A stretch of 64,000 nucleotides of DNA, taken from assembly GCF_000165425.1 (NCBI RefSeq), contig NW_001799067.1, positions 502,867 to 566,866 on the forward strand, given 5' to 3'. Origin of the DNA: Paramecium tetraurelia. Its lineage: Eukaryota > Ciliophora > Oligohymenophorea > Peniculida > Parameciidae. Position 1 is the first letter of the stretch. Each line of letters starts with the position of its first letter. Below are positions 48,919 to 60,118 of this stretch, in pieces. The notes below the pieces were generated by a model that had not been told where the DNA came from, searched no databases, and saw only the letters and a program-made list of their open reading frames with translations. A program made the translations under genes and the position numbers.

Positions 48919-50495
48919 TCATCTACTTTTTAATGGAATAATTACATTATTGTTTTAATCTTTGGATTTCTTATCAAAGTTGAATTTCACACAATTATAA
49001 TCTAAAGAACAAATGTTTAGAATTTCATCTATGCTAATCTTTCCACTATGATTTTTATCTATCAATTTGAATGTCACTTATAAATGTTGATGAGTTAAGA
49101 GAGAAGATTTGTCAACAGATGCAATAATGAATTCATGAAAGTCCAAAAATCCATTTTTATCAAAATCTACCTTTTTAAACAATTCAATGATCTCTTCATA
49201 ATTTTACCCAGGGTACAGTGATCGATATGCTTCCTAGAGCTCCTCAAAACTAATCTTTTAGTCTCTATTCGTGTCAAAGGTATTGAAAATTGAGGCGAAA
49301 AATTGCTTCTATTGTTAGTTGAAATGATTCACCATCAATAACAAAACACAAGCTTAAACATTATTGATATTTTTTAAATTTTTAACCTTTTTCATCTATT
49401 TGAATGCCTCAACAGTTTTTTATGAATTATTAATAGACTTTATCCAATTTGTGTCTAATGCCTATGAAATGGTAATCCTTTGTTTGAAATCATAGGCAAG
49501 CAACTTTTTCATGAAATTCTTGCAATTTTCACTTGATCTTTCAAAATCAATACAATCCAACCTCATGCCTCCGCGTATAATATTCTTCATAATTTGCTAA
49601 ATCGTTAATAGAGTGCCAGTCTTTTGGGGATGATAATTAATTAATAATTAATATCCTATCATTCCTATGGCCCAAATATCACAATGTTTATGCTTTTATT
49701 TTGTTTTGCAAAATTCTGGAGAATAATAATATACTTGTTCCCCTTCTTTATGGATGACGGTTTTTGAGAATAAGGGCTCAATGTCAACCAGTTTCAAAAT
49801 AGGATTCTGAGATTCATCTGAGAACATGAAGGACTCCAACTAAAGTTCTCCATGATATAAATGTTAACTGTGTAAATACTCAAAAAGAGTCAGCATTTAA
49901 TACATAATTTGTACACACTTTTATTCTGAAACTGAACCAAACTCCCTTAGATAAGCTGATAATGTATTCCCACTACAATAATCCTCAACCAAGTAATAAT
50001 GTTTGGGATCGCTATAGATTTCGTATATTTCTGGCAAGTTTATGTGTTCCTAATTCAAAATAAAATTGTACCAATTTCTTTTTCTAGACATACTCAACTA
50101 CTGCTGGTTTTGTCAGGCAGTCCCAATTTAGTTATCTAACGTATCTTACAGATTATGTGAGATTATGGTTGACAATAAAATAATTGATAAGTGAGTCTAA
50201 GCTAATAAAATCTTTTACTCTAACATCCTTTGAACCTGGAATCCATAAGAGTGTAATTTTTAAATATACTGCCATCTTATTCGTTTATTTTCAATTCTAA
50301 ATTACTGCCTAATTATTCCTTCTCCAGACTCTTGGATATTTACAAATTAAAGCTGTATTTGCTAGTATTAAGGTTATTTTCTTAGGTTTTTACTCTTATT
50401 TCTGCTGCTTATTTTTTGCTTTGATTAATCTTCTTTTTTAAAGAATCTTTAAAAGAAGTACCCGTTTTATCTTGTTTAGAGAACAAACAACCCAT
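48919..50495 (-). CDS. CDPK-like pseudokinase, N-myristoylated, with canonical EF-hands
   Basis: Starts MGCLFSKQDK, a strong dual myristoyl/palmitoyl site. The kinase-like domain has LPEIYEIYSDPKHYYLVEDY, SGNTLSAYLREFGSVSEQK, LHSQHLYHGELQLESFMF, ILKLVDIEPLFSK, YYYSPEFCKTK and CDIWAIGMIGYQLL. Catalytic residues are gone: HRDLKPEN is HGELQLES and DFG is DIE; no Gly loop or beta-3 Lys is visible. In contrast, the C-terminal EF-hands are canonical: DTNRDQKISFEEL, DFDKNGFLDFHEF, DKNHSGKISIDEI. So it probably binds Ca2+ and sits on a membrane without phosphorylating. The N-lobe (50090-50300) needs introns I could not place confidently. It resembles the 6240-7873 gene in plan and in the LYHxxLxxxSF block. 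Confidence 0.82.
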
Positions 50496-51304
50496 TTATA
50501 CTTTATATATTAAAGATAATAAAAATTATAAAGAGAAATATGATTTTCGATAATTAATAAGATTCTTCTTAATTTAAAATGTTTGAATAAATCATAATCA
50601 TTCTAACATTAAATATTGTTAAATCCATTATTTTTACAAAGGGATGATTCATAAGGGCAGCATGAGATTATTATATTCTAGACAATGAGATAATTACTTT
50701 TTAGATTGAGATAATTTTATTAAATTGTCTTTAGATTATTAATTTTGGAATTATCATATAAAAATTGAATAATCACTAGAAACTAATCAATAATCGAGAG
50801 TTAGATAACTATTAAATATAAAGCCATTTCTGGATTTGAAAATCAATCAAGTATCTGTCTATTCAAGAACTGTAGGTTTATTTAATTCGCTTTTATTTGG
50901 TTTTTCTGATTTTGTAATCATTTAAGAATGTATATTCTCTTGCCAACAGGGAATAATTTAAAAGCGTATGATTAATGCGTGTTAATTCTACAAATTCTCG
51001 AAGAATAATCTAAATGCAGGGTCGATAAATAATTAAATATCAAGTAATTTATATCTCCTTTCGATTTGAGTGAAGATAAACAGCTTAGAAAAACACACTT
51101 ATCTAATTAGATTTATTTCTTGGACTACCATTTGAAATCTTAATGGTATACTACCAAATCAAATTAATATTTTATCAAAACATAATATTATATACAAATT
51201 CGATTTGATTTTAAATTTGAATAGTGTCAACATGTATTACCTATTGAATTAAACATGAATAATAAACATATTTAAACATATTAAATACATAATAAATTAA
51301 TATA
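50496..51304. other. AT-rich intergenic region, about 0.8 kb
   Basis: Lies between the pseudokinase start and the PDI stop, so it contains one promoter. There are runs of TTAAACATATTAAATACATAATAAATTAATATATC before the PDI end. No coding frame, tRNA-like box or repeat array is evident. Confidence 0.5.
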
Positions 51305-52499
51305 TCATAAGTCTGATTTTTATGAACGCTATTGAAGTCCTAAAAATGATTATGTAAAATTAATGATTCCATCCTTTGTAATTTCACTTAATAAATTAAA
51401 GCTGTCTGAGATTGGATTAAATGCCACAATCTAAGGGAGGTAATCTATAATGTAAGCATACATTTTTACCATTCTAAATTCCAAAATATTGCATAAGTCT
51501 CAACCCATATTTGTTGTCTGTATTAGCTATGCAAATAAGAATCTAATCTTTGATTTTAGATAAAGCTAATCTTAAGTGCTTTTCAGCTTGACTTGTTTAA
51601 GAATTTTACACTAAGATAAGAGTTGGTTAATCCCCTTTGAATATTCTTTTTGCTGTCTAAACAATTTAAATTCTATATTCCTACTTAAATGTCGAAATTC
51701 ATCAACACAGGATAAGAATGTTTTTTGACAAATTATTCTATGTAAGAAATCTCGAAATTATCAAAAATTGCAGCTTTTCTTTCATCATATGGTTTATAAA
51801 CAACTATGCTGGGTACTTAAGCTCTCATCTCATTAGCGAAGTTTTAGTTAAATGTGTGCAAAGCTGGGATATGTTTATTCTTTCTAAATAAATAAAAATA
51901 TAGTGATTACTGTGAGAATTAATAGTATTACATGAATTCGTATGATTCTTTCTATTCACCGAAGAATACCATAACTAAATTAGGAGATTCTGAGAACTTC
52001 TTCAATTAATCTAATGATTTGGCTTCAACAGATCCCTTATCTAAGATGTACTCATAAATATAATGTTTACTTGTTTTCTTTCTCATCCAATCAACAATAG
52101 CTTTTTCTGTTCTATCGCCTTGGTATTCCATCAATAATTGACCATCACCAAATAATTTTAAAGTTGGGAATCCAGTTACTTAATATTTTCTACATAAATG
52201 TTCGTATTAAGGACAATTGATCTTAAATTTATCAAGTTTATTACTTTAGCAAATTGAACATTTTGATTCCTGACTTATCTTGCAGATGAAGCAAACACTG
52301 GAGCTAGATGATGACTAAATTTTATTTATGATTATTACCAATGTCCACACCAATGAGCATAGAAATCCACTAATACAAATTCATATTTCTTCAGAACATA
52401 TTCAAAATTTTAATCGCTCAATATTAAAACTCCATTCTCCTCTGGCACTTATTATCCAAGGACAAGTGAGAAAAAAAGAAGTGTTAGTAAATATTTCAT
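51305..52499 (-). CDS. Protein disulfide isomerase with one visible WCGHC site
   Basis: 353 residues after five introns (24, 23, 27, 28 and 31 nt; the second ends AAG). It forms and rearranges disulfides in the ER. A signal peptide (MKYLLTLLFFSLVLG) is followed by a thioredoxin domain with FVLVDFYAHWCGHCHHLAPV (active site at residues 50-54), FAKINCPQYEHLCRKYQVTG and FPTLKLFGDG with the cis-Pro. Then come b/b'-like domains (IPALHTFNQNF, KIKDQILICIANTDNKYGLR, GKNIVAFNPISDSFNLL). The C-terminus is KSDL, a KDEL-like retrieval signal. Only one redox site is present, against two in classical PDI. It may help fold secretory cargo such as trichocyst proteins; that link is inference. Confidence 0.92.
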
Positions 52500-53165
52500 T
52501 AGAAAATTCTAGATTATTTATATTAATGATGTGTAAATTAGAATTATTCATAATTAATATACAATAGATTATTTAAGTAATTGATGGGATAATAAGATTA
52601 AATTGATGCTTTTCAGATCGATACCATACTAATTATATACAAAGTTCTATGAAAATTATAATTAAAATTACAACATGTAATTTTTATGAAATCAATAAAA
52701 ATTAATTGAACAGAATATTTTCATTAAAATTATTAAAGTTTTCTTAATCAAAAAAATTTAGTGTGTGTGTATGAAAATACTCTTTTAAAGTTAAAATCAT
52801 ATATCACTTCCAAATAATTAAAACCTATTATCAATGAAAATATACCCTAATTTTAGGGTAATTAGGGCAATGATCTTAGGAAAGAGTTAATTTCATCATT
52901 TTGTTAAAATGAAGGGAATTCTTCAATTTTTTGAGGATACTCCTAAAATAACGATCTGCTTGATAGATATTTACTAGTTGCAGAGAGAAAATTATTTTTT
53001 CGTTAATTCACTTTTTATTACAAATGTTTAAATTAATAACTGATAAATAAAATTTAGTATTAACATTAAAAAACGCAATATTTCTTTGAAAAACGAATAT
53101 ATTTTGCTGAGTTCCTGATTCAAAATGGAGATATCAAACGATATTTTTCATTATTATTATTATTA
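52500..53165. promoter_or_regulatory. Divergent promoter region, PDI / trichocyst protein
   Basis: About 665 bp. Contains short repeats (GTGTGTGTGT near 52765, CCTAATTTTAGGGTAATTAGGG near 52848, ATTATTATTATTATTAATG before the trichocyst gene). Trichocyst genes are strongly transcribed and co-regulated after discharge, so control sites are expected here, but none can be named from the sequence. Confidence 0.4.
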
Positions 53166-54351
53166 ATGAAGACCGTCATATTGGCTTTAGCACTTATTGT
53201 CTTAGCTTCATCCACATAAGCTGATGTTATTGCTACTATTAAGAAGATCGATCAATCACCATTCGGCAGAACATTGTTTGATACAATCTATTTAGAACTC
53301 TAAACAGGAGACCCATTAGATAGATTATTGTCAACCTTGACTGACTTGGAAGATAGATATGTGGCTGAATAAAAGGAAGATGATGCTAAAAACTAAGAAT
53401 ACTAAGGTGCTTGCACAGTTGTAAGAACTTATGCCTATATTTTAGGATATCTCAGCATTCGATAAGGATTTGGCTGAATCTAACAGAAAGAAGATCGAAC
53501 TTGAAGCCAGATTAGAAGGATAATTATACCCATAAAGATCAATCTTGGAAGGCTTAGTTGCTTAAAAGAAAGCTGAAGTCAAGGGATACTAAAAGGATTT
53601 GGATGAACTCGATGCTTAAAGAGCTGAAGAACACGAAGATTTCGAAGAGAAAGTCTTAGAACACTAAGAAGCAACAGCTATCATCGCTGAAGCTAGAAGA
53701 CTCTTCGCTGATAACATCGAACACGGATCCTTCATCTAAAAAGGAAAGGCCACAAAGCAAACCCACAAATTCACCAAGGAAGTTGCTAGCATGATCTAAA
53801 AGCATTTTACCACATCTGCCAAGAAGACTGCCAAATTCTAACACAGAAAGGGATACAGCAAGTTATTCAAAGCCTTTGCAACAATTGCCTCAAAAGTTGA
53901 ATAATTAGCTGATGCTGGTGCCGTCTAAAAGATCATTGACTTAGCTGATGAATTATTGGCCAAGATTGCTGATTCATTGTCCTTATTGAGATTCGCTGAA
54001 GACAAGAGAGTTGAAGCATATAAGAAATCAAGAAACTTCATAGTTATCTCTTTGAATGTTGCTGGTTCCGCTCTTGCCAACGCTACTTCTGACTTAGCAT
54101 CATTGAACGATATCATTGCTTAAGTTGAAGCCTCACTCGATACAACTGAATAAAGAATCGAAAACGTTTCAGCTGACAGACATGACAGATTCACTTAATG
54201 CGAAGAGGCTGTTTAAGATTACTAAGATGCCAGAGCTGCCAGAACCTCAGACAGAGATGTTGTTTCATAAACCATCGGATTAGTCAACAAGGAATTGAGA
54301 ACCTTGAGAGAATAATTGGCCTTGAGATAATAAGCTGGAGAAGAAATTTGA
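53166..54351 (+). CDS. Trichocyst matrix protein precursor (TMP)
   Basis: 386 residues with one 25-nt intron (GTAAG...TTTTAG near 53419-53443). TMPs are secreted, cleaved and packed into the crystalline spring of the trichocyst. A signal peptide (MKTVILALALIVLASSTQA) is followed by DVIATIKKIDQSPFGRTLFD, EDRYVAEQKEDDAKNQEY, then long helical heptad regions rich in Ala, Glu, Lys and Gln with few hydrophobic gaps (DEFGEEKVL-type segments, ATIASKVEQLADAGAVQKI, SLDTTEQRIENVSADRHDR). One Cys-Glu-Glu near the end (FTQCEEAVQDYQDARAAR) is typical of the family. Codon use is biased to GCC, ATC and AAG and TAA-Gln, as in highly expressed genes here. Paramecium has many co-expressed TMP paralogues; the subgroup is not assigned. 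Confidence 0.93.
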
Positions 54352-54463
54352 TTTTTATGATCTATACAACATTAAAAATGATTAACATTTCCTTGCAAGT
54401 TTTAATTAAATTGTTTTATAAATTAATTGTAACATGTAATAATTCGACAATCAAGAAATATTG

Positions 54464-55883
54464 ATGAAGCTCAAGTCTTCCAAATAATTCTGGGATATCA
54501 AGAAGAAAGTACTTACTTTTCTCTATCTAGTTAAAATAAGGACTCGGTGACTAACAGAAAATTGGAGTCAATGACATTCAAAAATTAGCTCAAAGTTGTG
54601 AAATTGAAGACCAATTAATTAAATTGATATCTCATATTCTCAAAAAATCTAAGAAACGAGAAACTCTTAAGGAAGATTAGATTGAATTTCTGAACACTTC
54701 AAAAATAAAATGGACCGAATTGTTATTTAAAAATTTAGATATCGTTCATTAAAAAACAAAAAATTAAGAAGAAGATGACACTAATACCGATTCTAAACTA
54801 TACATCTATGATGAAAAGAACCTATTGGCATTTTTATAAACTTTCAAATAATAATAATAGTCCAATGCCCTATACTAAAATGTCCAATTTCAGTCTAATA
54901 AACTGTTAAATATCAATATACCCTTAAAGTCATCACAATCAATATTGGACAAATATTAATATTTGTTACTCTAAGAAGAATTGCAGGATGATAAAATCAA
55001 TAAAATCAGAAAGCAAATTGAAAATGAACACTTAGATATTGAATTAGAAAAGATAGCCCAAACCTTTGTACCTAATGGAGAGAGGTGTCTTCTCTACTTA
55101 AAATATTTTGAATTCGATCACTAAGAAACAGTCTTACAGTAAAATTTTGCAAAACTCTAAAAAGAGTGTTTAAATTAGTTGTTTTATGATGAACTACTCG
55201 AAATAGACGGACATGAAATATCTGAAGATACATTCTATTTTGTGTTTTAAGAGTAAATTCTAACATGTTTAAAGTGCTTTATTAGAGACAGAACAATAAA
55301 AGAGAATATAAGGGTATTTGGATTAAATATTAATTAGATTCAACTATAAAATGGAGTGAAGAAAGAACATGCAGAGTTTTAATTGCCAGTTACAGGATTC
55401 TTTCCTTTCAAAAACATATCAAAATATGTTGCACCATTATGTTACCTCTCTACAAAAATACACATAATCTATGCATTGTTTAAGGAGTTTTTTTGTAGAT
55501 ACTTTTGCTTTTTGCATGCCATATCGTCAGAGAACAATTCAATTTTATCTCTTTGCATGCAAATCGAAGAAATTGTAAGCACTCGATCTCCTAAATTATT
55601 TCATCATTTAAAGGTAATTGGATGTGACACATTAAAATTGATCATTCATCAACTAGTGTATTGTTTCATAGGTGATATGGATCCTCCACATATTTTAACT
55701 ATTTATGATTAAATTATAGGACACGATAGTCTAGAAATTTTAGTTATATTATGCGTAGGTTTTTTAAATAAATACAAACCTAAGTTATTATTAGCTAAGA
55801 ATTAAGAGAATGTATAATAAATCTTTTCAGAATTAAGAGAGGACAGATTTTAAGAATTAGTGCAATTTGCATATAAATAATGA
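54464..55883 (+). CDS. TBC1D19: TBC1D19-like TBC domain protein
   Basis: 465 residues with one 22-nt intron after codon 15 (GTACT...ATCTAG). TBC proteins act as Rab GTPase activators or adaptors on endomembranes. The C-terminal half aligns by eye with human TBC1D19: TFYFVFQEQILTCLKCFIRD (human YYFVFEDYLYQVLLCFSRD), FFPFKNISKYVAPLCYLS (human IPFHGFSMYVAPLCFLY), YCFLHAISSENN-like (FCFLHAISSENNSILSLC; human FRLHSISSHPSGIVSLC), PKLFHHLKVIGCDTLKL (human PQLFYHLREIGAQPLRI) and IGHDSLEILVILCVGFLN. The N-terminal half is longer and Gln-rich (TFKQQQQSNALYQNVQ). The classical TBC catalytic Arg and Gln fingers are not evident, as in the animal homologue, so GAP activity is uncertain. Confidence 0.9.
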
Positions 55884-55948
55884 ATTCTATAACCTAAACT
55901 AGTTTTAAAATTTTATTTCATTAAAACTAAAGTTGTATAATTAATCGT

Positions 55949-56768
55949 TCACTTTTTTAGTCCTCCCTATAAAATCTTAATTGCCTTCTATATTTCTTCA
56001 TCTTTATGCAAGGCTAATTCAGCAAGAGAACCCCCTTAGGTTCTTTTATTTTATTTCACTCTTTTTGTCCCTTCCTCAGGAATCATCGCTATATAAATTG
56101 CAAATAGTACTAGATTTATGGCTTCTTTAATATAATTAACGAACAGATTTTTGTTAAGATAAATATGGCTTTTCGTTTCTTTACAATTAATTTTAGACAT
56201 TTGGGGATTACCAATCCATGAATTAATTTTATGTTGGTAACACTATTTAAAGATCTTACTTTTAACCATCAATTCTATATTCCAGTAAATCCTATTACTA
56301 TTCTTGCAATAGTTATTCAGTATATAATCGTTGAATTGATGGATTGAGATTATTGAGAGATTTAATCTATTTGAGTGTTTAGATTTGCATATCACTAGAA
56401 GGATGATTTTTGTGTTATTCTTAGGACATTTTCTTTTTAGTATTCAACTACTCTTTAATTGCTTAAGGTTTCTAAAGTAATTTGCCAACTTCAAAACATA
56501 AGCGATCTATTTCATTTGCAAAGTAATGAATAGTTCCAACAGCATTTGCTTCATTACCTTAATCCTATTTCTAAGGAGCTTAAGGATTAAGAATTTGTGC
56601 TGGATCTCCATAAATTGTTTTTGGTGGATCCAAACCTCTCTTTGTGTAATACTCTAATGGGTTTCTATTTAATCTTTAAGTTTTGGAATGAGAGTCTGTA
56701 TCATTATAAATGGTTAAATATGAGGAATAGGTTTAATATTTAGCAAAATGATTTAGATCTTCTGTCAT
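55949..56768 (-). CDS. Gln/Asn-rich unrecognised protein, 265 residues
   Basis: Starts MTEDLNHFAKYQTYSSYLTI; one 22-nt intron (near 56081-56102) is needed to reach the conserved-looking C-terminus TQGGSLAELALHKDEEIQKA then ILQGGLKK. The middle is rich in Gln encoded by TAA/TAG. There is a predicted helix (QRLYTEQLLQEQQQDLLEYR). An ATG at 56269 opens a shadow frame that merges with the true last exon. No family recognised. Confidence 0.65.
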
Positions 56769-57631
56769 TTATTTTAATTAAATTAATGAACTAAGCTACT
56801 TGATATAAGACACTTAGAACTTGAGATTGTACTGTCCTAAGTTAAACCTTTATTTTCTATGTGATAAATCATTAAATTAATGGTAGACTATTAATAATTA
56901 AATTGAAGATCACTGAACATTACTACATTAATTGAGAATTTGAAGTTAAATTTTAATCCCTTAAAAAGGACTAGGGAGTAAAGATACTGATAAAGATAGA
57001 GGAGATGGATAGAATCAAGAATCAAGTTTAGATCAGCTAGCTCTTCTGTTATTTTAGTAATCATATTTCAAACTTATTGATTTTAGAATGATTTATATAA
57101 TAAAATTAAATAAAAATATTTAAGATTATTTATGCGAATAGGAATCAAAGAATAAAAATAATTGATTATAACAATAGCTACATTAATATTCGGAAATGTA
57201 GTAATTGAATTTAACATCTTAAGGTTAAAGCATAAAAGAATTCTTGGTATAAAGAATATAAAAACTGAGTTATTAGTATCAATTGAATACAGGATGTCTA
57301 CATTAATTAAGTCTTAATTATAAAATGTATAATTAACCCTTTGCTTTGATTTAGAAACTTCTTTTTTTTCTTATTCTGCAGCTCATCTAAAGATTGTTTA
57401 TATTGATTTTATAATCCCAAGGATTTTTTCATTATAATACATAATCTTTTTCTCTGCAAATATTGAATCATACTTGAAAAAAAGCATGCATCACTTAAAT
57501 GTAAGTTCTGGAGAATGAAGATCTAATATAACTAATTTAAAGATTCTAGACTTTTAGCTAGATTTGCGTTTTAGTATTTTTATCAGTGATTTTGTGCAGG
57601 ATAATTTTTATTATAAAATATTTTCCTATAA
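56769..57631. other. Intergenic region, about 0.86 kb, two promoters
   Basis: Head-to-head spacer between the Gln/Asn-rich gene and the CIMIP2-like gene. No frame above about 40 codons looks coding and no repeat array or tRNA box was found. A run CTTCTTTTTTTCTTATTCTGC lies near 57358. Confidence 0.5.
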
Positions 57632-58225
57632 ATGTTCTAAGCAGAAAAAGGAGCTAATGCAATTCCAGGATATACAGGGTATGAGTGTGATTTAGTGTAG
57701 ATTTGCCCCAACATAGAATTTTGATGCAGATTTATTGTAAATTTAAGGCAATAGGAATCATATTCCAAGTAATAATCATTTTGTAACCATATTTAGACTA
57801 TGCTGGTTTTGTGCCAGGGATAAAGGCTGAAAATCTGTTTGGAAAAACCTTCGGGAAAATCACTCTTTTATCTGGTACGAGATAAAATCATTAGGGGTAA
57901 TTAATTGATAGATGATTGAATCTAGATCGAATTTGCCAGCAGATCTCAGATACAGAAGTGAAGTCAAGGATGCTTATTGCGATCAAAATCATTAAAGAAA
58001 TAAAGATAAATTGCTATATGGAAAACTTGATTCTGAAACTTCCGTAATTTATATTGAATCTATTGTAGAAAGCTCTGGCTTATAGCTTATCAAACTTAAC
58101 AAGCACTCAGGTACCCAAAACAACGAAATCCAGAGGTATTGTTAAGTTAGTATTTTGTAGTGGATGTGAAGGAGAGAGTGAGCAATGTGAGTTATCAGGA
58201 AGCACTAAAATAAGCCGGAAAATGA
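57632..58225 (+). CDS. CIMIP2/FAM166-like ciliary microtubule inner protein
   Basis: 154 residues from six short exons (introns 22, 28, 29, 25 and 25 nt, all ending TAG). CIMIP2 proteins bind inside the doublet microtubules. The diagnostic repeats are present: NAIPGYTGY near residue 10, and HIPNYAGFVPGIKAENLFGK followed by TFGKIT (family: IPGYxGFxPxxxxxxGxTYGxxT). The middle has SNLPADLRYRSEVKDAYC and the end VKERVSNVSYQEALKQAGK. The single-exon frames are so short that the gene is invisible unless introns are removed; that all five splices restore one frame to the TGA supports the model. Half the length of the animal proteins. Confidence 0.82.
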
Positions 58226-58320
58226 TTATATTAATTATGAGGATTTATTAATTATCCCACAATTATTTGTTTTCAAATCAAATACATTATAATTATGAAG
58301 TCATTAATAAAAATAATTTA

Positions 58321-60021
58321 ATGAGTGAAAACTATAATTTTTCTGATTTCGTCAAATTTAGGAAGGGTAGTACCTTTGGCATAGGAAAGATAGAGAATTT
58401 CAGTCGCGAAGAGGATTGGTTCGAATATTTCGAATACATCTTAAGCGAAGAATTACCAACAGGTTGGTTTATATATTGTATATTTTATTGTATTTAAATA
58501 TTACACAACACACATTTTCCAATAATCCTTATTATTGTGTTTTTCTTTTTTATTAATTTTTATTAGGTAAACAACCACATCATGGATTGTATGAAGTGTT
58601 TAAGACAGATTAATTGAAGAAAGGGAAAATGACTGATATTATTGAAAAAGTCCAATTAAGTAAGCTCCCCGAATATGTCCAGATGACGGAAAAGAAAGGT
58701 TATGTGATGAGACAATAGTTCATATCCAAGGATCTGATGCCTCTATTAAAATAGTGTTTTTGTGGCCAATATGTGAATCCAGATTAGGTTCTTGTGCTTT
58801 GTACTTCATGTGAAAAGCCTTTTCATGCTGAATGTCTAATTAAATAGTTTGAACAAGGAAATGCTAATTGTGATTCTTGCAGAGAAATTCTCTCTAACCT
58901 CCAAATTACCGATCGTATTAAAGATGCATTGTAGACCAGGTCATCTACTATTGTCATCTAAACCAATCAACAAAAGACACATGAACAAAGGGCTATTTAA
59001 ATTGAAGAGGAAGAAGAAGAATAATTAGATAGAAATGAAAAGAGAATAGATTTAGATAAGATTGTCAAAAAAATCAAGACTAAAGATGGTCAAATACATT
59101 CTAAAGTGTAAATAGTAAAGTAAGATACTCACACAAATGGAAATTCTAGAGAAAAGAATTAAACACATGAAGCCATCCCATAAGCAAATCCTCCTGAATA
59201 GTAGAAACAATAATCATTACCATTTAAAAACATATCAGCCCAGGCTGTAGAAAAAATGAAAAGCTGGGTTGAGAGATATAGATAAATGGAATCCAATGCA
59301 TCAAATTTTGAAAAGAAGAGATAAGAAGTCAGAGAAAAATTCTTTTCAGTCATTTTTTATGGCATAGAAGAATTAAAAGATATGTATGAAAAAGATCCTA
59401 ATTCTATCACACAATTAGAAAAGGAGATTATCAGTAATTCTGACACAGCCTTGTTTTAATATATTAAGAATTTAGCATTAGACATTGAAGTTTACACTCA
59501 TATTAAGTTTAACACATAATACAAGACAAAATTAGAGCCGCTCTATGTTGAAAGATGCAAACTCATTTATTTACACATGAAAGATGATAAAAATTTAGAA
59601 TTGCGAAGAAAAGTCATCTCTAAAGAATTTTAAGCCCAAGATTTGAGTACTAGAGATGAAAGAGATCTTTACAATCCAGAAAAAAGACGATAAACCCAAG
59701 AAATAGCTATGAGAGTCATTGAACTTAATTAAAAAGATAAGGATGAAGAATAAAAAATCATCAAAGATATTGAAGAAGTATCCTTTTCTAGAAATGTAAA
59801 TATATATCATTATTAATTAGTAATCTATAAATGAAGAAATTTAAATCACTACTCAAAAGAAGGATGGTCATTCGACTAAAAATCTATTAAAAGAGAAAAT
59901 GATGGAATATTCAGTTGAAAAGTCTATCATGAGATTTAAAAAAAGAATTGCTGATGAACTTAATGACAAGGAACGTTTACAAATATTAGCCAGCTTAGAA
60001 TAGTATCAACTTCATTAATGA
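58321..60021 (+). CDS. BAH-PHD-TFIIS-M domain nuclear protein (Bye1-like)
   Basis: 523 residues. Order: BAH-like region (FGIGKIENFSREEDWFEYFE, EELPTGKQPHHGLYEVF), PHD finger (CFCGQYVNPDQVLVLCTSCE, KPFHAECLIKQFEQGNANCD, SC), a charged linker with EEEEEEQLDRNEKR, then a TFIIS central domain (VREKFFSVIFYGIEELKDMY, ERCKLIYLHMKDDKNLELRR, KVISKEF, STRDERDLYNPEKRRQ) and a basic end. BAH and PHD read histone marks and the TFIIS-M fold binds RNA polymerase II, so a chromatin-linked elongation or transcription role is likely. The Zn ribbon of TFIIS is absent. Two introns: an exceptional 104-nt one (58463-58566) and a normal 25-nt one near 59796. The ATG at 58321 is the first in the frame. Confidence 0.85.
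58463..58566 (+). other. Unusually long intron (104 nt)
   Basis: The exons join as ...EELPTG|KQPHHG... with G split across the splice. The insert begins GTTGGTTTATATATTG and ends TTTTTATTAG, four times the usual intron size. A plain 20-35 nt intron cannot join the BAH halves. It could be a long intron or a short intron carrying inserted DNA. Confidence 0.75.
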
Positions 60022-60118
60022 ATATTCAAATATTATTGTTTTATATAAATCATAATTTAAAATATTGAAATAGTTTTTGTTTTCCAGAAAAAAATAGATA
60101 TAAAATGATAAAATTAAA

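Noticed and set aside
55949-56269. Separate 106-residue gene beginning at the ATG at 56269
   Set aside because: A 22-nt intron links the same last exon to a longer upstream frame starting at 56768, with better composition.
58418-58432. GGTTCGAAT as a tRNA T-loop box
   Set aside because: It lies inside the BAH coding exon (DWFEYFEY) with no matching tRNA arms.
58463-58566. Short exon or retained germline-specific sequence
   Set aside because: GT and AG borders fit an intron and no terminal consensus of an internal eliminated sequence could be read with confidence; kept only as a question.
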